Counted from the stretch's first letter, positions 1 to 9,622 are shown. The stretch is DNA of 64,000 nt from Bradyrhizobium commune (GCF_015624505.1 NZ_CP061379.1:6572001-6636000), one strand, 5' to 3'. The notes: generated by a model not told the origin, from the sequence alone. A program made the numbers and translations.

Positions 1-210
1 GCCGAGACGGCGCAGCGCGTTGTTGAGGCGGGCCGTCACGCCGACGAGCTCGGCAGGCGTCGCGCTGTCGAGATCCGGACCACGGAAGCGCGCGGTGCGC
101 TGGAACGCCCCGTCCTTGTTGAGGACGACGCCTTGCGCGACCAAAGCGGCCCAAGGCAGGAAGTCGGCCAGACCGGCGGGCCGGTTGCTGTATTCGGCGA
201 GGTTCAGCAT
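1..210 (-). CDS. trbE: TrbE conjugal transfer ATPase, N-terminal part only (cut by window edge)
   Basis: The first 70 codons of TrbE, the VirB4-class ATPase that powers the type IV secretion mating channel at the inner membrane. The translated start MLNLAEYSNRPAGLADFLPW is characteristic of TrbE from rhizobial and IncP-like transfer systems. The frame is open to the window edge, so the Walker motifs lie outside. It begins 7 nt after the trbD stop, in the order trbB-trbC-trbD-trbE expected for a trb operon. The identification is firm although the gene is partial; whether it is intact cannot be judged. Confidence 0.9.
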   Translation of the reverse strand, partial: MLNLAEYSNRPAGLADFLPWAALVAQGVVLNKDGAFQRTARFRGPDLDSATPAELVGVTARLNNALRRLG

Positions 211-217
211 GGAAGCC

Positions 218-493
218 TCACACGCCGAGATAGGATGGATAGCGGAGGTGGCGTCGAACGACGTCCACGAACTGCGGGTCGCGCTTGGCCGCCCAGACGG
301 CGGCGGCATGGCCCACGGCCCACATCAGTACGCCGGGAATCCAGAGGCGGAGGCCGAGCGCGATAGCGGCCGCCAACGTCCCGTTGGCGATCGCAACCGT
401 GCGGGGCGCGCCACCCATGAGGATCGCCTCGGTCAGCGCGCGATGGACCGGCGCAAAGAAGCCCGGCACTTCCGGATCGACGACAGCGGCCAT
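218..493 (-). CDS. trbD: TrbD conjugal transfer protein (VirB3-like)
   Basis: A 91-residue protein with a hydrophobic stretch at about residues 35-70, matching TrbD, the small inner-membrane VirB3-like component of the mating pore that works with TrbE. I place the start at the ATG at 493, which overlaps the trbC stop codon by one base (TGATG), a usual sign of translational coupling. A GTG one codon upstream (496) is an alternative. Length and position between trbC and trbE are standard. Confidence 0.88.
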   Translation of the reverse strand: MAAVVDPEVPGFFAPVHRALTEAILMGGAPRTVAIANGTLAAAIALGLRLWIPGVLMWAVGHAAAVWAAKRDPQFVDVVRRHLRYPSYLGV

Positions 494-834
494 CACACCA
501 GCGCTCCGCCGGAGAAGGAGAAGAAGGTCAGGAAGAAGCTCGACGCGGCGAAGGCGATCGACAGACCGAAGACGATCTGGATCAGCCGGCGGAAGCCGCC
601 GGAACTATCGCCGAACGCGAGCGTCAGGCCGGTCACGGTGATGATGATGACCGACATGATCTTGGCGACCGGACCTTGCACCGACTCCAGGATCTGATTG
701 AGCGGCGTCTCCCACGGCATCGAGGCGCCGGAGGCGTGGGCCGCGGGCGCGAACGCGACGGAGATCAAGGCAATCGCCGTGAGGTCGGCGAAGCGGCGGC
801 GAGCGTGACGGATCGCGGAAGGGAACTGAATCAT
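493..834 (-). CDS. trbC: TrbC conjugal transfer pilin (VirB2-like)
   Basis: A 113-residue propilin of the conjugative pilus. An N-terminal signal-like segment (about residues 15-36, ending near AAHASG) is followed by two hydrophobic helices around residues 57-75 and 86-106 separated by a short basic loop, the VirB2/TrbC topology. The frame extends upstream to 1260 without a stop, but the ATG at 834 overlaps the trbB stop as ATGA and gives the usual TrbC length, so I chose it. TrbC is normally processed and cyclised in IncP-type systems; processing here is inferred from the family. Confidence 0.88.
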   Translation of the reverse strand: MIQFPSAIRHARRRFADLTAIALISVAFAPAAHASGASMPWETPLNQILESVQGPVAKIMSVIIITVTGLTLAFGDSSGGFRRLIQIVFGLSIAFAASSFFLTFFSFSGGALV

Positions 835-1829
835 GATAAGTCCTTGGGAAGCGAGGATTGGCCGTCCGCCCTGGCCGACTGGACGCAGTAATCGCCGGTG
901 GCGGGATCGAGGCCGGCGACGAGAGCAAGTTCGGCGAGGCGGCGTTCGCTGCCGCGGCCGCGCAGCACCGCGACGAGATTGATGGTCTCGGCGATCAGCG
1001 CCTTGGGAACAGTGAGGACGGCTTCCTGAATGAGCTGCTCGAGGCGGCGGAGCGCACCCAGTGCGGAGCCTGCGTGAATCGTTCCAATCCCGCCGGGATG
1101 GCCCGTGCCCCAGGCCTTGAGGAGCTCCAGGGCTTCGCCGCCCCGGACCTCGCCAATCGGAATCCGGTCGGGGCGTAGACGCAAGGAGGACCGAACCAGA
1201 TCGGACAGGGATGCCACGCCATCCTTGGTGCGCAACGCGACCAGATTGGGCGCGCGGCACTGCAGCTCACGCGTATCCTCGATCAGGACCACGCGGTCGG
1301 TGGTGCCGGCGATCTCGGCCAGCAGTGCGTTTGTGAGCGTGGTCTTGCCGGTCGAGGTGCCGCCGGCGACCAGGATGTTCTTGCGGGCGGCGACGGCCTC
1401 GCGGAGCACGCCCGCCTGGGCCGCCGTCATGATACCGGCCGCCGCGTAATCATCCAGGGTGAAGACAGCGACCGCGGGCTTGCGGATCGCAAAGGCTGGC
1501 GCGGCAACGACGGGCGGGAGAAGCCCCTCGAACCTCTCCCCCGTCTCGGGAAGCTCGGCCGAGACGCGCGGCTTCTCGGCATGCACCTCGGCGCCAACAT
1601 GGTGCGCGACCAGGCGCACGATCCGCTCGCCGTCGGCGGCGGACATCGTTCGTCCGCTATCCTCCAGCCCGCCGGACAGCCGGTCGATCCAGAGCCGACC
1701 GTCGGGGTTGAGCATCACCTCGACGATCGAGGGGTCTTCGAGGAAGGTCGCGATCGCGGGGCCGAGCGCGGTGCGCAGCATGCGCGCGCCACGCGAGAAC
1801 GCTTCCGAATGGATTGAAGTGCCCGCCAC
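831..1829 (-). CDS. trbB: TrbB, VirB11-type secretion ATPase (intact copy)
   Basis: A 332-residue hexameric ATPase of the VirB11/GspE family that works with TrbE in pilus assembly and DNA transfer. The Walker A motif [10 protein letters not shown] lies near residues 155-164, followed by the acidic LIEDTREL segment, the [12 protein letters not shown]alker B region and the [14 protein letters not shown] histidine box. It heads the trb operon and overlaps trbC by 4 nt. The first ~113 codons and about 230 nt upstream are present again, diverged and broken, at 13620-14223. The upstream region carries an inverted repeat conserved between both copies and likely holds the operon promoter. Confidence 0.93.
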   Translation of the reverse strand: MAGTSIHSEAFSRGARMLRTALGPAIATFLEDPSIVEVMLNPDGRLWIDRLSGGLEDSGRTMSAADGERIVRLVAHHVGAEVHAEKPRVSAELPETGERFEGLLPPVVAAPAFAIRKPAVAVFTLDDYAAAGIMTAAQAGVLREAVAARKNILVAGGTSTGKTTLTNALLAEIAGTTDRVVLIEDTRELQCRAPNLVALRTKDGVASLSDLVRSSLRLRPDRIPIGEVRGGEALELLKAWGTGHPGGIGTIHAGSALGALRRLEQLIQEAVLTVPKALIAETINLVAVLRGRGSERRLAELALVAGLDPATGDYCVQSARADGQSSLPKDLS

Positions 1830-2082
1830 GATCGTCCCCCGGAGGCCGATCGCGGCAAGCGATCGGCGATGGGGACGGATAGAAAAGGCACGGAATGGGT
1901 TAGTTCAACAAGTATTCAGGTGGCGTAGGAGTGCAGCGTAGAGGAGAGAAAAAATACTTGCTACGGCGTGGGCGCACTGTGGACGCGCCGAGAGATGCAA
2001 GCGGCTTCTAACGACATTGGCACGTAGGATACTGCCGTTTGTCTTGCCTCCCAATTGAACTCGGCTTTGAATTTGCTCGCTT
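1535..2082. repeat. Copy A of diverged direct repeat (trbB 5' part plus upstream region)
   Basis: This stretch aligns by eye with 13650-14223 in the same orientation. In the coding part (1699-1841 against 13813-13955) I count about 11 differences in 143 nt. The upstream part is more divergent but stays colinear to around 2082/14223, where both end in a TGCTCGC word. The two copies bracket an ~11.5 kb cargo block. The divergence argues for recombination with a related element rather than a recent tandem duplication. Confidence 0.85.
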
Positions 2083-2307
2083 AACGAATATCGATCGAAA
2101 GATGTAATGTCTCCGGATCGCGCTTTCGCATTCTACTTGCGCCGCTAAAGCATCCTCCAATTCGGCCCCAAATGCAGGCGGCCAAACCCGGTCACCTGAT
2201 CGCACGGCGAGATCATTGCGACGCGCCGACTTGCGTCAGCAATAACGGACCATGTGTGCGCTGCCGGCACGCGCAATCTTCCGTCCGCCGGTGTAAGCAA
2301 TGCAAAG
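1830..2307. other. Noncoding region upstream of trbB
   Basis: No convincing gene. The first ~250 nt belong to the repeated trbB upstream region and probably contain the trb operon promoter; the remaining ~225 nt up to the dioxygenase stop codon look like unique junction sequence. The short open frames here have no ribosome-binding site or recognisable product. Confidence 0.6.
1909..1960. promoter_or_regulatory. Inverted repeat upstream of trbB, conserved in both copies
   Basis: Arms CAAGTATT (1909-1916) and AATACTTG (1953-1960) are a perfect 8-bp inverted repeat with a 36-nt spacer. The second copy (14042-14093) keeps both arms and the exact spacing although the spacer has diverged strongly. 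This points to selection on the arms. A regulator site or a leader hairpin about 80 nt before trbB are both possible. Confidence 0.55.
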
Positions 2308-3327
2308 TTACGCGGTGAGACCCGAGTAGTGAGCCCGGGCAACATCTGGATGAGAGCGAAGCCGCGCCTTCAAATGGTTTGCACCGACATCGTTCAGAAT
2401 AGGGTTTTGAGGATCGACCGTGACGCCTCGCTCAGCGAGCTTGATACCCTCGGGCAGATCGAGAGGCGGTATTTTTGCACCGTAGTACGCGCCGAGGAAG
2501 AATACGACCGAGTAACGCTCCACGCCAGCAGGCGGCGTCACAACAGCATGGACGTCGGCTCGAACAAACCCGTTCGTCACAAGTTCAAGCAGTTCACCGG
2601 TGTTGACGATGAAGGCACCGGCAAGCGGAGGAGCATCGATCCAGTCGCCCGCTTCTGTCCTCACTTTCAGACCTGCCACTTCGTCATTGAGAAGGATCGT
2701 GACGAGACCACCATCCTTGTGAGCGCCAACGCCCTGCTCTGACGCAGCTTGATCCTTTCCCGGGTAGCGAAGGATCTTGAGGTGTTGCGCGGGGTGCGGA
2801 TCGAAGATCGGAGCGAAAACGTTTTCCGGCTGGCCGAGCGCTGTCGCGATCGCGCCCAGAACATCCTTGGCAACTCGCGTAACTTCGGCCTGGTAATCAA
2901 GGATAACGCTCCTCAAATCCGGCAACGCATCCGGCCATTGGTTCGGCCCAAGGACACGTTTCCAGAGGGGATCATCCTCAGAGAGTTCCTGTGTTTCGCC
3001 CTCCGTATCGAAGTCGACCTGCTCGCGCCAGTCCTGCTTACCGCCCGTAAGCTCGAAACCGGCCCTGTTATAGCCGCGGAAGCGAGGCGTCTTGACCATC
3101 TCGATGGCGAGCTTGTCTTTTTCCGGGAGAGCAAAAAATGCTCTTGATACATTCAGCACACGTTGGGTTGTTTCTTCGCTGACGCCATGACCAATCAGAT
3201 AGAAGAAGCCGCAATCGTGCAAAATCTCTCGAAGCGATACGATAAACGCCGCACGCTCGGCGGCTTGGCCGTGAAAGCGCGAGATATCTACCGTCGGCAA
3301 AGACGTCGTTTGATTTCCGAAGCTCAT
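2308..3327 (-). CDS. Isopenicillin N synthase-family 2-oxoglutarate/Fe(II) dioxygenase
   Basis: A 339-residue cytosolic oxygenase. The N-terminal DIOX_N half contains PTVDISRF and GFFYLIGHGV; the C-terminal double-stranded beta-helix carries the iron ligands in GVGAHKDGGLVTILL (HxD) and RADVHAV (distal His), and ERYSVVFF supplies the arginine that usually binds the 2-oxoglutarate carboxylate. The frame extends to 3357, but AAGGA lies 6-7 nt before the ATG at 3327, which decides the start. It is the last gene of the ABC-transporter cluster (192 nt after the preceding ATPase gene), so it may oxidise the imported compound. The substrate cannot be told from sequence; flavonoid, amino-acid and ethylene-forming types all share this fold. 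Confidence 0.85.
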   Translation of the reverse strand: MSFGNQTTSLPTVDISRFHGQAAERAAFIVSLREILHDCGFFYLIGHGVSEETTQRVLNVSRAFFALPEKDKLAIEMVKTPRFRGYNRAGFELTGGKQDWREQVDFDTEGETQELSEDDPLWKRVLGPNQWPDALPDLRSVILDYQAEVTRVAKDVLGAIATALGQPENVFAPIFDPHPAQHLKILRYPGKDQAASEQGVGAHKDGGLVTILLNDEVAGLKVRTEAGDWIDAPPLAGAFIVNTGELLELVTNGFVRADVHAVVTPPAGVERYSVVFFLGAYYGAKIPPLDLPEGIKLAERGVTVDPQNPILNDVGANHLKARLRSHPDVARAHYSGLTA

Positions 3328-3519
3328 GGTTTTTCCTTGTAACGAAGGTTCGAACATGTAGCGAAATCAGCAACGGTCGCTCGCCGCGAAGCGAGCTCCG
3401 TAGGATTCCGAGTAATCGACGGCCTGCAAAAGGCCGAAACCCGCAATGCATCTGAGCCGTCGCTCTCGGTCGAGAAAGCAGCACCCTCGACTTTGCCGCG
3501 CGGTCGGCGGCAGGCTCGA

Positions 3520-4206
3520 TCAGGTCTGAAGTGCGGCGTCGCCCAGAAGTTCGTCGGGTGATCGTTGGGCCACGATTTCGCCTTTCTGGACGACGAGTGC
3601 CCGTCCAGCCAACGAAGCAACGAAGCTCAGATCCTGATCAGCGATAATCATCGCGGTGTTTTCGGTTCGGCGGATCGACAACAGGCACTCGGCAATTTCA
3701 TCGGTCACCGAGGGTTGGATACCTTCTGTCAGCTCGTCGAGGAGAAGGAGCCGTGGCGAGGGAACGACGGCACGCGCGAGCGCAAGCAACTGCCGTTCAC
3801 CGCCGCTGAGGGCGGAACTGCGACGGTCGAGCAGTTTCTCGAGCCGCGGGAACAGCGAGAGGATTTCGCTGATAGGCCTGATGCGCGCCTTGGTCGGCGT
3901 CATGCCGGCGAGTGCAAGATTTTCCCGGACTGTAAGGTCGGGGAAGCCCTGCCCGCCTTGCGGGGTGTAGCCGATGCCCAATCGCGCTCGCCGATGCGCA
4001 GGCGATCGTTCGACTGCGATCCCATCCAGCTCGATACGTCCGCCCTCGGTTGACAGCAAGCCCATGAGCGTTTTGAGCAAGGTTGTCTTGCCCATGCCGT
4101 TCAGGCCAACGATGCCGAGCACTTCCTCCGCCGCAAGTTCAAAGCTCAAACGACGCAGGACCTGGGTTCTGCCATAGCCCGCGCTCAACCGTTCGACCTT
4201 AAGCAT
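3520..4206 (-). CDS. ABC transporter ATP-binding protein, UrtE/LivF-like
   Basis: A 228-residue cytoplasmic ATPase of a branched-chain amino acid/urea/amide (HAAT) importer. Walker A is VGLNGMGKTT, the signature ALSGGERQ, and Walker B LLLLDELTEGIQPSV. The EGIQPS extension is typical of UrtE-type subunits. The usual switch histidine is replaced (IIADQDLSF), as in LivF/UrtE proteins where Glu-Gln is common at this site. It overlaps the preceding ATPase gene by 8 nt. The substrate is not fixed: urea, short-chain amides and amino acids use the same subunit family. Confidence 0.88.
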   Translation of the reverse strand: MLKVERLSAGYGRTQVLRRLSFELAAEEVLGIVGLNGMGKTTLLKTLMGLLSTEGGRIELDGIAVERSPAHRRARLGIGYTPQGGQGFPDLTVRENLALAGMTPTKARIRPISEILSLFPRLEKLLDRRSSALSGGERQLLALARAVVPSPRLLLLDELTEGIQPSVTDEIAECLLSIRRTENTAMIIADQDLSFVASLAGRALVVQKGEIVAQRSPDELLGDAALQT

Positions 4207-4945
4207 GGGCTGTCACCGTTTCCTTTTTGCGACCGAGATAGATGTCTCGAACCGTCTCGTTCGCTTCGATCCTTTCCATGCTGTCTTCCACCAAAACCCG
4301 GCCTCTGTGCAGGACCGTGACCTTCTGGGCGAGGCGAGCAATGAACTCGAGGTCGTGCTCGACAACGATGACCGTGGCACGGGCGTTCAGGCGTTTGATT
4401 ATACTGACCGTCTTCAACATCTCGTCGCGCGTCATGCCGGCGGTCGGCTCGTCGAGGAGTGCAAGGCGTGGATGGCTTGCGAGAAGCATGCCGAGCTCGC
4501 ACCACTGCCGATGCGCATGGGAGAGCGTCGCCGCCTGCTGTTTGGCCAGCCGCTCGTCGAAACCAATTTCATCCAGCGTCAACTCGACAACCTTCTCCAG
4601 CTCACGTTTTGCAAGTGCCCGACGCAAGGCTGCAAGGTAGATGTTCTCGCGAACACTCAGCCCGGCATACACTGTGGGAATCTGGTTCTTGATGGCTATG
4701 CCCAGGCGGGCGATGCGATGCGTCGCAAAACCTTGCAAATTCCGACCGTCGAATAGGACCTGGCCGCTGGTGGGCTGATGCTGGTGCGTAAGGCATTTGA
4801 ACAGGGTGCTCTTGCCAGCACCATTTGGACCGATCAGGCAGCGGATCTCGCCCGCCATGATATCGAGATCGACACCGTCGACCGCTACGACCCCGCCGAA
4901 GCGCTTGACCAGACCGCGCGTTGCGAGAATTGGGGATGCGCTCAT
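4199..4945 (-). CDS. ABC transporter ATP-binding protein, UrtD/LivG-like
   Basis: A 248-residue ATPase partnering the UrtE-like subunit. Walker A is [10 protein letters not shown], Walker [13 protein letters not shown], and the switch histidine is present in VVEHDLEF. The signature motif is non-standard, [15 protein letters not shown], and closely resembles the LSHGxxQWLExGMLL form of UrtD subunits, so I favour a urea/amide-type transporter over LivG. The start at 4945 ([11 protein letters not shown]) overlaps the permease stop as ATGA; the frame is open further upstream but that part lies inside the permease gene. Confidence 0.88.
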   Translation of the reverse strand: MSASPILATRGLVKRFGGVVAVDGVDLDIMAGEIRCLIGPNGAGKSTLFKCLTHQHQPTSGQVLFDGRNLQGFATHRIARLGIAIKNQIPTVYAGLSVRENIYLAALRRALAKRELEKVVELTLDEIGFDERLAKQQAATLSHAHRQWCELGMLLASHPRLALLDEPTAGMTRDEMLKTVSIIKRLNARATVIVVEHDLEFIARLAQKVTVLHRGRVLVEDSMERIEANETVRDIYLGRKKETVTAHA

Positions 4946-5958
4946 GCCGGTTTCTCCTTGCGCCGTAAGGTGCCGGAACGCCGCAGAAACGGCAGATCCG
5001 CAATCCTTTGGATCGTCGGCAAAATGCCCTGCGGCGCCAGCAAGACAAACAGCAGGATTGTCGCGCCGAAGATCAGTTCCGTGTTGAACGTCTGGTTTGC
5101 GCCGAGCTGGCTGCTGAGAAACTGAAAGCCGAAGCTTGCGATCATGGGCCCGACATAGGTGCCGAGTCCGCCGGCGATCACCCACAGAAGGAATTGCGAG
5201 GCTTGCGAGAGATCGAAGACGTTCGGGCTGACGAAACCCATCACCGCAGTATAAAGCGCGCCGCCAAGACCCGCGATGGCGGCGCTTAAGCCAAAGCCCA
5301 CGAGCTTGTAGAAGCGAATATCATAGCCGAGCAGTTCGCTACGCAACTCGCTTTCGCGGATCGCCGCCATGATCCGTCCGGCATTGCTCGCGCGCACGAA
5401 CGAGAGCACGATATACACGGCGGCAAGGGCGAGCAGGCAGATTGAAAATGTCGCTTCCACCGACAAGGATGTCTGCGGCTCCCCCGGCATGTTGAGTGGA
5501 GGTATGGCCGTGATGCCGTTGAAGCCGCCAAGCGGAACCGAGCCGATGCGGAAGGAGGGATCAGCGGTCGAAGTCATGAAGGAATAGAAGATCAGCGTCA
5601 CGCAGAGTGTGATGACGCCAAGATAGACGTCGCCGAGACGGCTGAAGAACAGGAAATAGCCGAGGATCAGCGAGAATGCGGCCGGTAAGGCTATCCCGAT
5701 CAGCAGCGCAAGCGTGCTGTCGCCCAGATTGGAGACCGCAATCGCATAACCGTAAGCGCCGAGACCGAAAAAAGCCGAATGGCCCAAATTCAGGACGCCG
5801 AGCGTCCCCCAGACCAGGGCGAGGCCGAGCACGGCGATCGCCATTGCTGAAAAGGCCGACAGATTGACCAGGCTGAAAGGCTCCAGCACAAACGGCCCGA
5901 GAGCCGCGAAAAGCGCGAGAGCGACAGGAACAAAGGCATGTTTTAGTTGACGCAGCAT
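4942..5958 (-). CDS. ABC transporter permease, UrtC/LivM-like
   Basis: A 338-residue inner-membrane permease with about nine hydrophobic segments. The LivM/UrtC hallmark region is present: [19 protein letters not shown] near the first third and [13 protein letters not shown] followed by [10 protein letters not shown] near the end. It starts 4 nt after the upstream permease gene ends and overlaps the downstream ATPase by 4 nt, so the four transporter genes are translationally coupled. Substrate unknown. Confidence 0.88.
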   Translation of the reverse strand: MLRQLKHAFVPVALALFAALGPFVLEPFSLVNLSAFSAMAIAVLGLALVWGTLGVLNLGHSAFFGLGAYGYAIAVSNLGDSTLALLIGIALPAAFSLILGYFLFFSRLGDVYLGVITLCVTLIFYSFMTSTADPSFRIGSVPLGGFNGITAIPPLNMPGEPQTSLSVEATFSICLLALAAVYIVLSFVRASNAGRIMAAIRESELRSELLGYDIRFYKLVGFGLSAAIAGLGGALYTAVMGFVSPNVFDLSQASQFLLWVIAGGLGTYVGPMIASFGFQFLSSQLGANQTFNTELIFGATILLFVLLAPQGILPTIQRIADLPFLRRSGTLRRKEKPA

Positions 5959-5962
5959 GGCG

Positions 5963-6826
5963 TTATCGAGCTCCGGTCCACAAGCTGGAGACGCCCGTTG
6001 GCAACAGGCGCAGGATGATCACGGCCAACAGCAGAAGCGAGGCCTGGCCGACGACGGGTGTCGCGAAATAGGAAAGCAACGCCTCGACCGGCCCGAGAAT
6101 CGCCGCGGCCGACAGAAAGCCCGTGATCAAGGCGCCGCCGCCGCTGATGACTGTGACGAAAGCGCGGGCGACGTAGGCGGAACCCATGTGGGGAAGGACG
6201 CCGGATATGGGCGCGAGGAGAGCGCCGGCCAAGCCGCTGATCGCCGCGCCTACAATAAAGGTGGCGGCATACGCACGATCGCAATTGATCCCCAGCGTCG
6301 CTGCCATTTCCGAATTCTGTATCGCCGCCCGCGCGATCAGTCCGTATTTCGTCCAGCGCAACGCCAGGAGAGAACACACGACGAGCAGCGCCGTGATTGC
6401 ACTCAAGAGCAGTTGATAAGCACCGATGGAATAGGCCCCAACCGGAATATTGCCTAACGGTGCGCTCACGCCCATGGTCGTGTTGCCGAAAATGGCGGTT
6501 ACGACGCCGATCAAAAAGAGGCTGAGACCCCAGGTCGCCAACATCGTCGTCACCAGATGCCCGTAAAGTCGACGAATGATGAGGCGCTCGACCACAGCCC
6601 CGATCAGACCGACGACGATAGGGGCGACGATCAGCATGGAGAGCCACAGATTGATGCCGGCATGAGTAGCGATCACCGTCGTGTATCCGCCCAGCATAAT
6701 GAATTCGCCATGGGCGAAGTTGATGACCCGCATCATTCCGAAAATGACGGCGAGCCCCAGGCTGACCAGAACGAGAAGGGCGACGGAATTCACCACCGTG
6801 AAGCACAATATGACGAACTGATCCAT
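5963..6826 (-). CDS. ABC transporter permease, UrtB/LivH-like
   Basis: A 287-residue inner-membrane permease, partner of the UrtC-like protein. The LivH/UrtB pattern is clear: GLAVIFGMMRVINFAHGEF close to the N-terminus, later KYGLIARAAIQNSEMAATLG and ISGLAGALLAP. I start at the ATG at 6826 (MDQFVILCF); the frame is open ~140 nt further upstream but that part is not membrane-like. It follows the second binding-protein gene after 83 nt. Urea-type UrtB proteins usually have a long periplasmic N-terminal domain that is absent here; this length fits amide or amino-acid transporters better. Confidence 0.86.
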   Translation of the reverse strand: MDQFVILCFTVVNSVALLVLVSLGLAVIFGMMRVINFAHGEFIMLGGYTTVIATHAGINLWLSMLIVAPIVVGLIGAVVERLIIRRLYGHLVTTMLATWGLSLFLIGVVTAIFGNTTMGVSAPLGNIPVGAYSIGAYQLLLSAITALLVVCSLLALRWTKYGLIARAAIQNSEMAATLGINCDRAYAATFIVGAAISGLAGALLAPISGVLPHMGSAYVARAFVTVISGGGALITGFLSAAAILGPVEALLSYFATPVVGQASLLLLAVIILRLLPTGVSSLWTGAR

Positions 6827-6909
6827 GATGTATCCCGATCTGCGAAAAGCGGAGACAATCGAATAAGGCTGCGATGTTGCCCGAGGTTCGGCGCTGCTAC
6901 CCCGGCTTG

Positions 6910-8145
6910 CTAGATCTGCGGCATCAGAAAGTCCGTCTGGTTCGGATTGGTGAAGACATTGCACTTGCCGCCATAGGTATCCGGCGGGATCTGTTCTTTC
7001 TTCTCGATCAGGCTCCAGACGCGGTTCTTGACGGTCACGATGTGAACATCTTGCGACGTGTTGTGGGTGGGACCATCAGTGGTCATGACCCCGGCCGGAC
7101 CGTCCCACCGGATGCCGCTTTCAAATGCCGCAAGCACTGCGTCGCGCTCGAAGCTGCCCGCCCGCTTGACGGCTTCAGCCCAGAGCATGACTCCGCTGTA
7201 GCCGCCGAACACTTCGCCGTTGATGTAGGGATGGTTTTTGCCGGCCACCGCTTCGACCCTGCTCAGAAATTCCTTGTTCTTTGGCGTGTCGAGCTCCTGG
7301 AAATAGTTGTAGGCGACGGTTATGCCGTCGGTTTCGTCGGGCGTAAGAACCTCATGCTCATTGCCCGCGGCAAAGACGATCGAAATGATCGGGATTTTCT
7401 TCAGCATCCCGGCCGCCGCCCACTGGCGATAGAAGGACATGGCCGGGCCACCCACCAGGCAGGAATGGACGATGTCCGGTTTTGCCGCCTGGATTTTGGC
7501 GATGGCCGCAGTGAAGTCGGTTACGTCCAGGGGATAGTAGTCCTCCGCCAGCACCTCGCCGCCTTCGCGCTTCCCCACCACATGATTCCAGATGCCGAAA
7601 TTGCGCGGCGCGTTATAGTCCGACGCGATATAATAGAGCTTCTTGCCCAACTTCTTGAACGACCATTCGAGCAGCGGAACCACCTGCTGATTGCCGCCCG
7701 TATTGACGCAGAAGGTGTTCTTCTCGCAGAGGCCGCCCTCGTAGAACGAGCCATAGACGAACGGTATCTTGTAGCGGCGCAACACCGGACGCGTCGCTTC
7801 GCGCGCGGCGCCGGAGAGCGCGCCCTGCACCATAACGCACCTGTCGTTCAGCACCGCCGCTTGCGCGTATTGCGGGTACTTCTTGATGTCCGATTGGCAG
7901 TCATAGACTTTAAGATCGATCTTCTTTCCAAGAAGGCCACCGGCGGCATTGATTTCATCGACGGCGACCTTCATGCACAAATTGGACGGAACGCCATAAA
8001 TATCGAGTGCTCCGGTCAAATCGTGCAGCGAGGCAATGGCGACCGTGTCTGATGCCGCCATGGCGCGACCGGTCAATGAGCCGGCGAGGGATGCGGCGGA
8101 AAGCGCCGCGGAAGAGCCGAGAAACGTGCGACGGGACAGATTCAA
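6910..8145 (-). CDS. Urea/amide-type ABC substrate-binding protein, paralogue 2 (TTG start, Tat signal)
   Basis: A 411-residue periplasmic binding protein of the Peripla_BP_5/UrtA type. The N-terminus LNLSRRTFLGSSAALSAASL is a twin-arginine signal ending near GRAMAASD. I chose a TTG start at 8145 because AAGGAG lies 7 nt upstream and because it gives exactly the same length as the paralogue at 8261-9496; ATG codons further upstream (8181) lack a good ribosome-binding site. Both proteins share the blocks YYIASDYNAPR, YYPLDVTDFTAAIAKIQAA and SCLVGGP. Tandem paralogues suggest two related ligands or an old duplication. Confidence 0.86.
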   Translation of the reverse strand: MNLSRRTFLGSSAALSAASLAGSLTGRAMAASDTVAIASLHDLTGALDIYGVPSNLCMKVAVDEINAAGGLLGKKIDLKVYDCQSDIKKYPQYAQAAVLNDRCVMVQGALSGAAREATRPVLRRYKIPFVYGSFYEGGLCEKNTFCVNTGGNQQVVPLLEWSFKKLGKKLYYIASDYNAPRNFGIWNHVVGKREGGEVLAEDYYPLDVTDFTAAIAKIQAAKPDIVHSCLVGGPAMSFYRQWAAAGMLKKIPIISIVFAAGNEHEVLTPDETDGITVAYNYFQELDTPKNKEFLSRVEAVAGKNHPYINGEVFGGYSGVMLWAEAVKRAGSFERDAVLAAFESGIRWDGPAGVMTTDGPTHNTSQDVHIVTVKNRVWSLIEKKEQIPPDTYGGKCNVFTNPNQTDFLMPQI

Positions 8146-8260
8146 GAGAAATCTCCTTGGCGTTGTCGAAAGAAGGGTCATGACTTCTCGCCTCAACCGA
8201 TAGACGCGGAACCAGACCAACGAGGCCGCGGCGCGAATGCGGCGCCGCGCGCTCAAGCGC

Positions 8261-9496
8261 TTATGTCTGCGGCATCAACCACTCTGTCTGGTTCGGATGG
8301 GCGATGACGTTGCATCTGCCGTCATAGGTATTCGGTGGGTTCTGCTTTTTGGTCTCGATCAGACTCCACACGCGATCCTGGACTCTGATGATGCGCACGT
8401 CCTGGATCGTATGGTGCGTCGGGCCATCAGTGACCATCGTTCCGCCGGGCCCTTCCCAAGTGATCCCGCTCTCCCATGCCTTCCTGACCGCTTCGGGCTC
8501 GAAGCTATTCGCACGCTTGACGCACTCCGCCCACAACATGACGGTCGTGTAGCCTCCGATTGCCTCTCCGTTGATGTAGGTATGGTCTTTGCCCATGGAC
8601 TCGGCAAAACGTGCGAGAAAGGCTTTATTCTGCGGGGTATCGAGCTCCTGAAAATAGTTGTAGGCAACATAGATGCCGTTCGTCTCTTGAGGCGAAAGGA
8701 TCTCAGGCTCCCGGCCACCACCAAAAATAATCGAGATAATCGGAATCTTGTTCAGCATTCCGGCCGCCGCCCACTGGCGATAAAACGACATCGACGGGCC
8801 GCCGACCAGACAGGAATGGATGAAGTCCGGCTTCGCCGCCTGGATCTTGGCGATTGCCGCGGTGAAGTCGGTCACGTCCAAGGGGTAGTAGTCGTCAGCA
8901 AGCACCTCGCCGCCTTCGCGCTTTGCCATGACGTGATTCCAAAGCCCGAACACGCGCGGCGCGTTATAGTCCGACGCGATATAGTAAAGCTTCTTGCCCA
9001 AATTCTTGAACGACCATTCGAGCAGCGGAACGACCTGTTGATTTCCTTCCGTGTTGCAGCAGAAGATATTTTGCTCGCACGCGCCCCCCTCGTAAATCGA
9101 GCCATAGAAATACGGTACTTTGTATCTGTGCAGGACCGGTCGCGTGGCTTCCCGAGCGGCGCCGGTCAAGGCGCCCACCGCCATCACGGCCCGGTCACTT
9201 AGCGCTGCTTGCTGCGCGTATTGCGGACCCTTGTTGACGTCGGACTGGCAGTCATAGGCCTTCAAGACCACCTGCTTGCCCAAGAGCCCGCCCGCCTTGT
9301 TCAATTCCTTGACGGCAAATTCCGTACACATATTCGACGGAGCGCCATAGACGTTGAGCCCTCCGGTCAAGTCGTATAGCGAGGCTATGGTGACGCTATC
9401 TGAGGCGGCGAAGGCGGGACCCGCAACTGAGCCGACCATGGATGCGGCGGATGCCGCGACGGAAGAACGGAGAAGCGTGCGGCGTGAGATATTCAT
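8261..9496 (-). CDS. Urea/amide-type ABC substrate-binding protein, paralogue 1 (Tat signal)
   Basis: A 411-residue periplasmic ligand-binding protein, first of two tandem paralogues. The start at 9496 (MNISRRTLLRSSVAASAAS) has AAGGAG 6-7 nt upstream; the frame continues upstream without coding character. SRRTLLRSS is a twin-arginine signal with cleavage expected after AFAASD. The mature part begins VTIASLYDLTGGLNVYG, typical of UrtA/FmdD-like receptors. It precedes the second receptor by 115 nt in the same orientation, in a cluster reading MetE-like, phosphoesterase, two receptors, two permeases, two ATPases, dioxygenase. Confidence 0.86.
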   Translation of the reverse strand: MNISRRTLLRSSVAASAASMVGSVAGPAFAASDSVTIASLYDLTGGLNVYGAPSNMCTEFAVKELNKAGGLLGKQVVLKAYDCQSDVNKGPQYAQQAALSDRAVMAVGALTGAAREATRPVLHRYKVPYFYGSIYEGGACEQNIFCCNTEGNQQVVPLLEWSFKNLGKKLYYIASDYNAPRVFGLWNHVMAKREGGEVLADDYYPLDVTDFTAAIAKIQAAKPDFIHSCLVGGPSMSFYRQWAAAGMLNKIPIISIIFGGGREPEILSPQETNGIYVAYNYFQELDTPQNKAFLARFAESMGKDHTYINGEAIGGYTTVMLWAECVKRANSFEPEAVRKAWESGITWEGPGGTMVTDGPTHHTIQDVRIIRVQDRVWSLIETKKQNPPNTYDGRCNVIAHPNQTEWLMPQT

Positions 9497-9622
9497 GAGA
9501 GTGCTCCTTGGTCCTGAAAAGAAGAGCCCAAATGGCGCGAACAACTGCTCCGCCGGGGCTAGACGACGGACAGGCAGGCGTGACGATCGTCGGCGAGGAG
9601 CGAGACCCCGCCGCATACGGGG

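Noticed and set aside
6874..9202. Two long plus-strand frames (6874-8052 and 8237-9202) resembling each other
   Set aside because: Their similarity only mirrors that of the two paralogous receptor genes on the minus strand, which carry signal peptides and family motifs.
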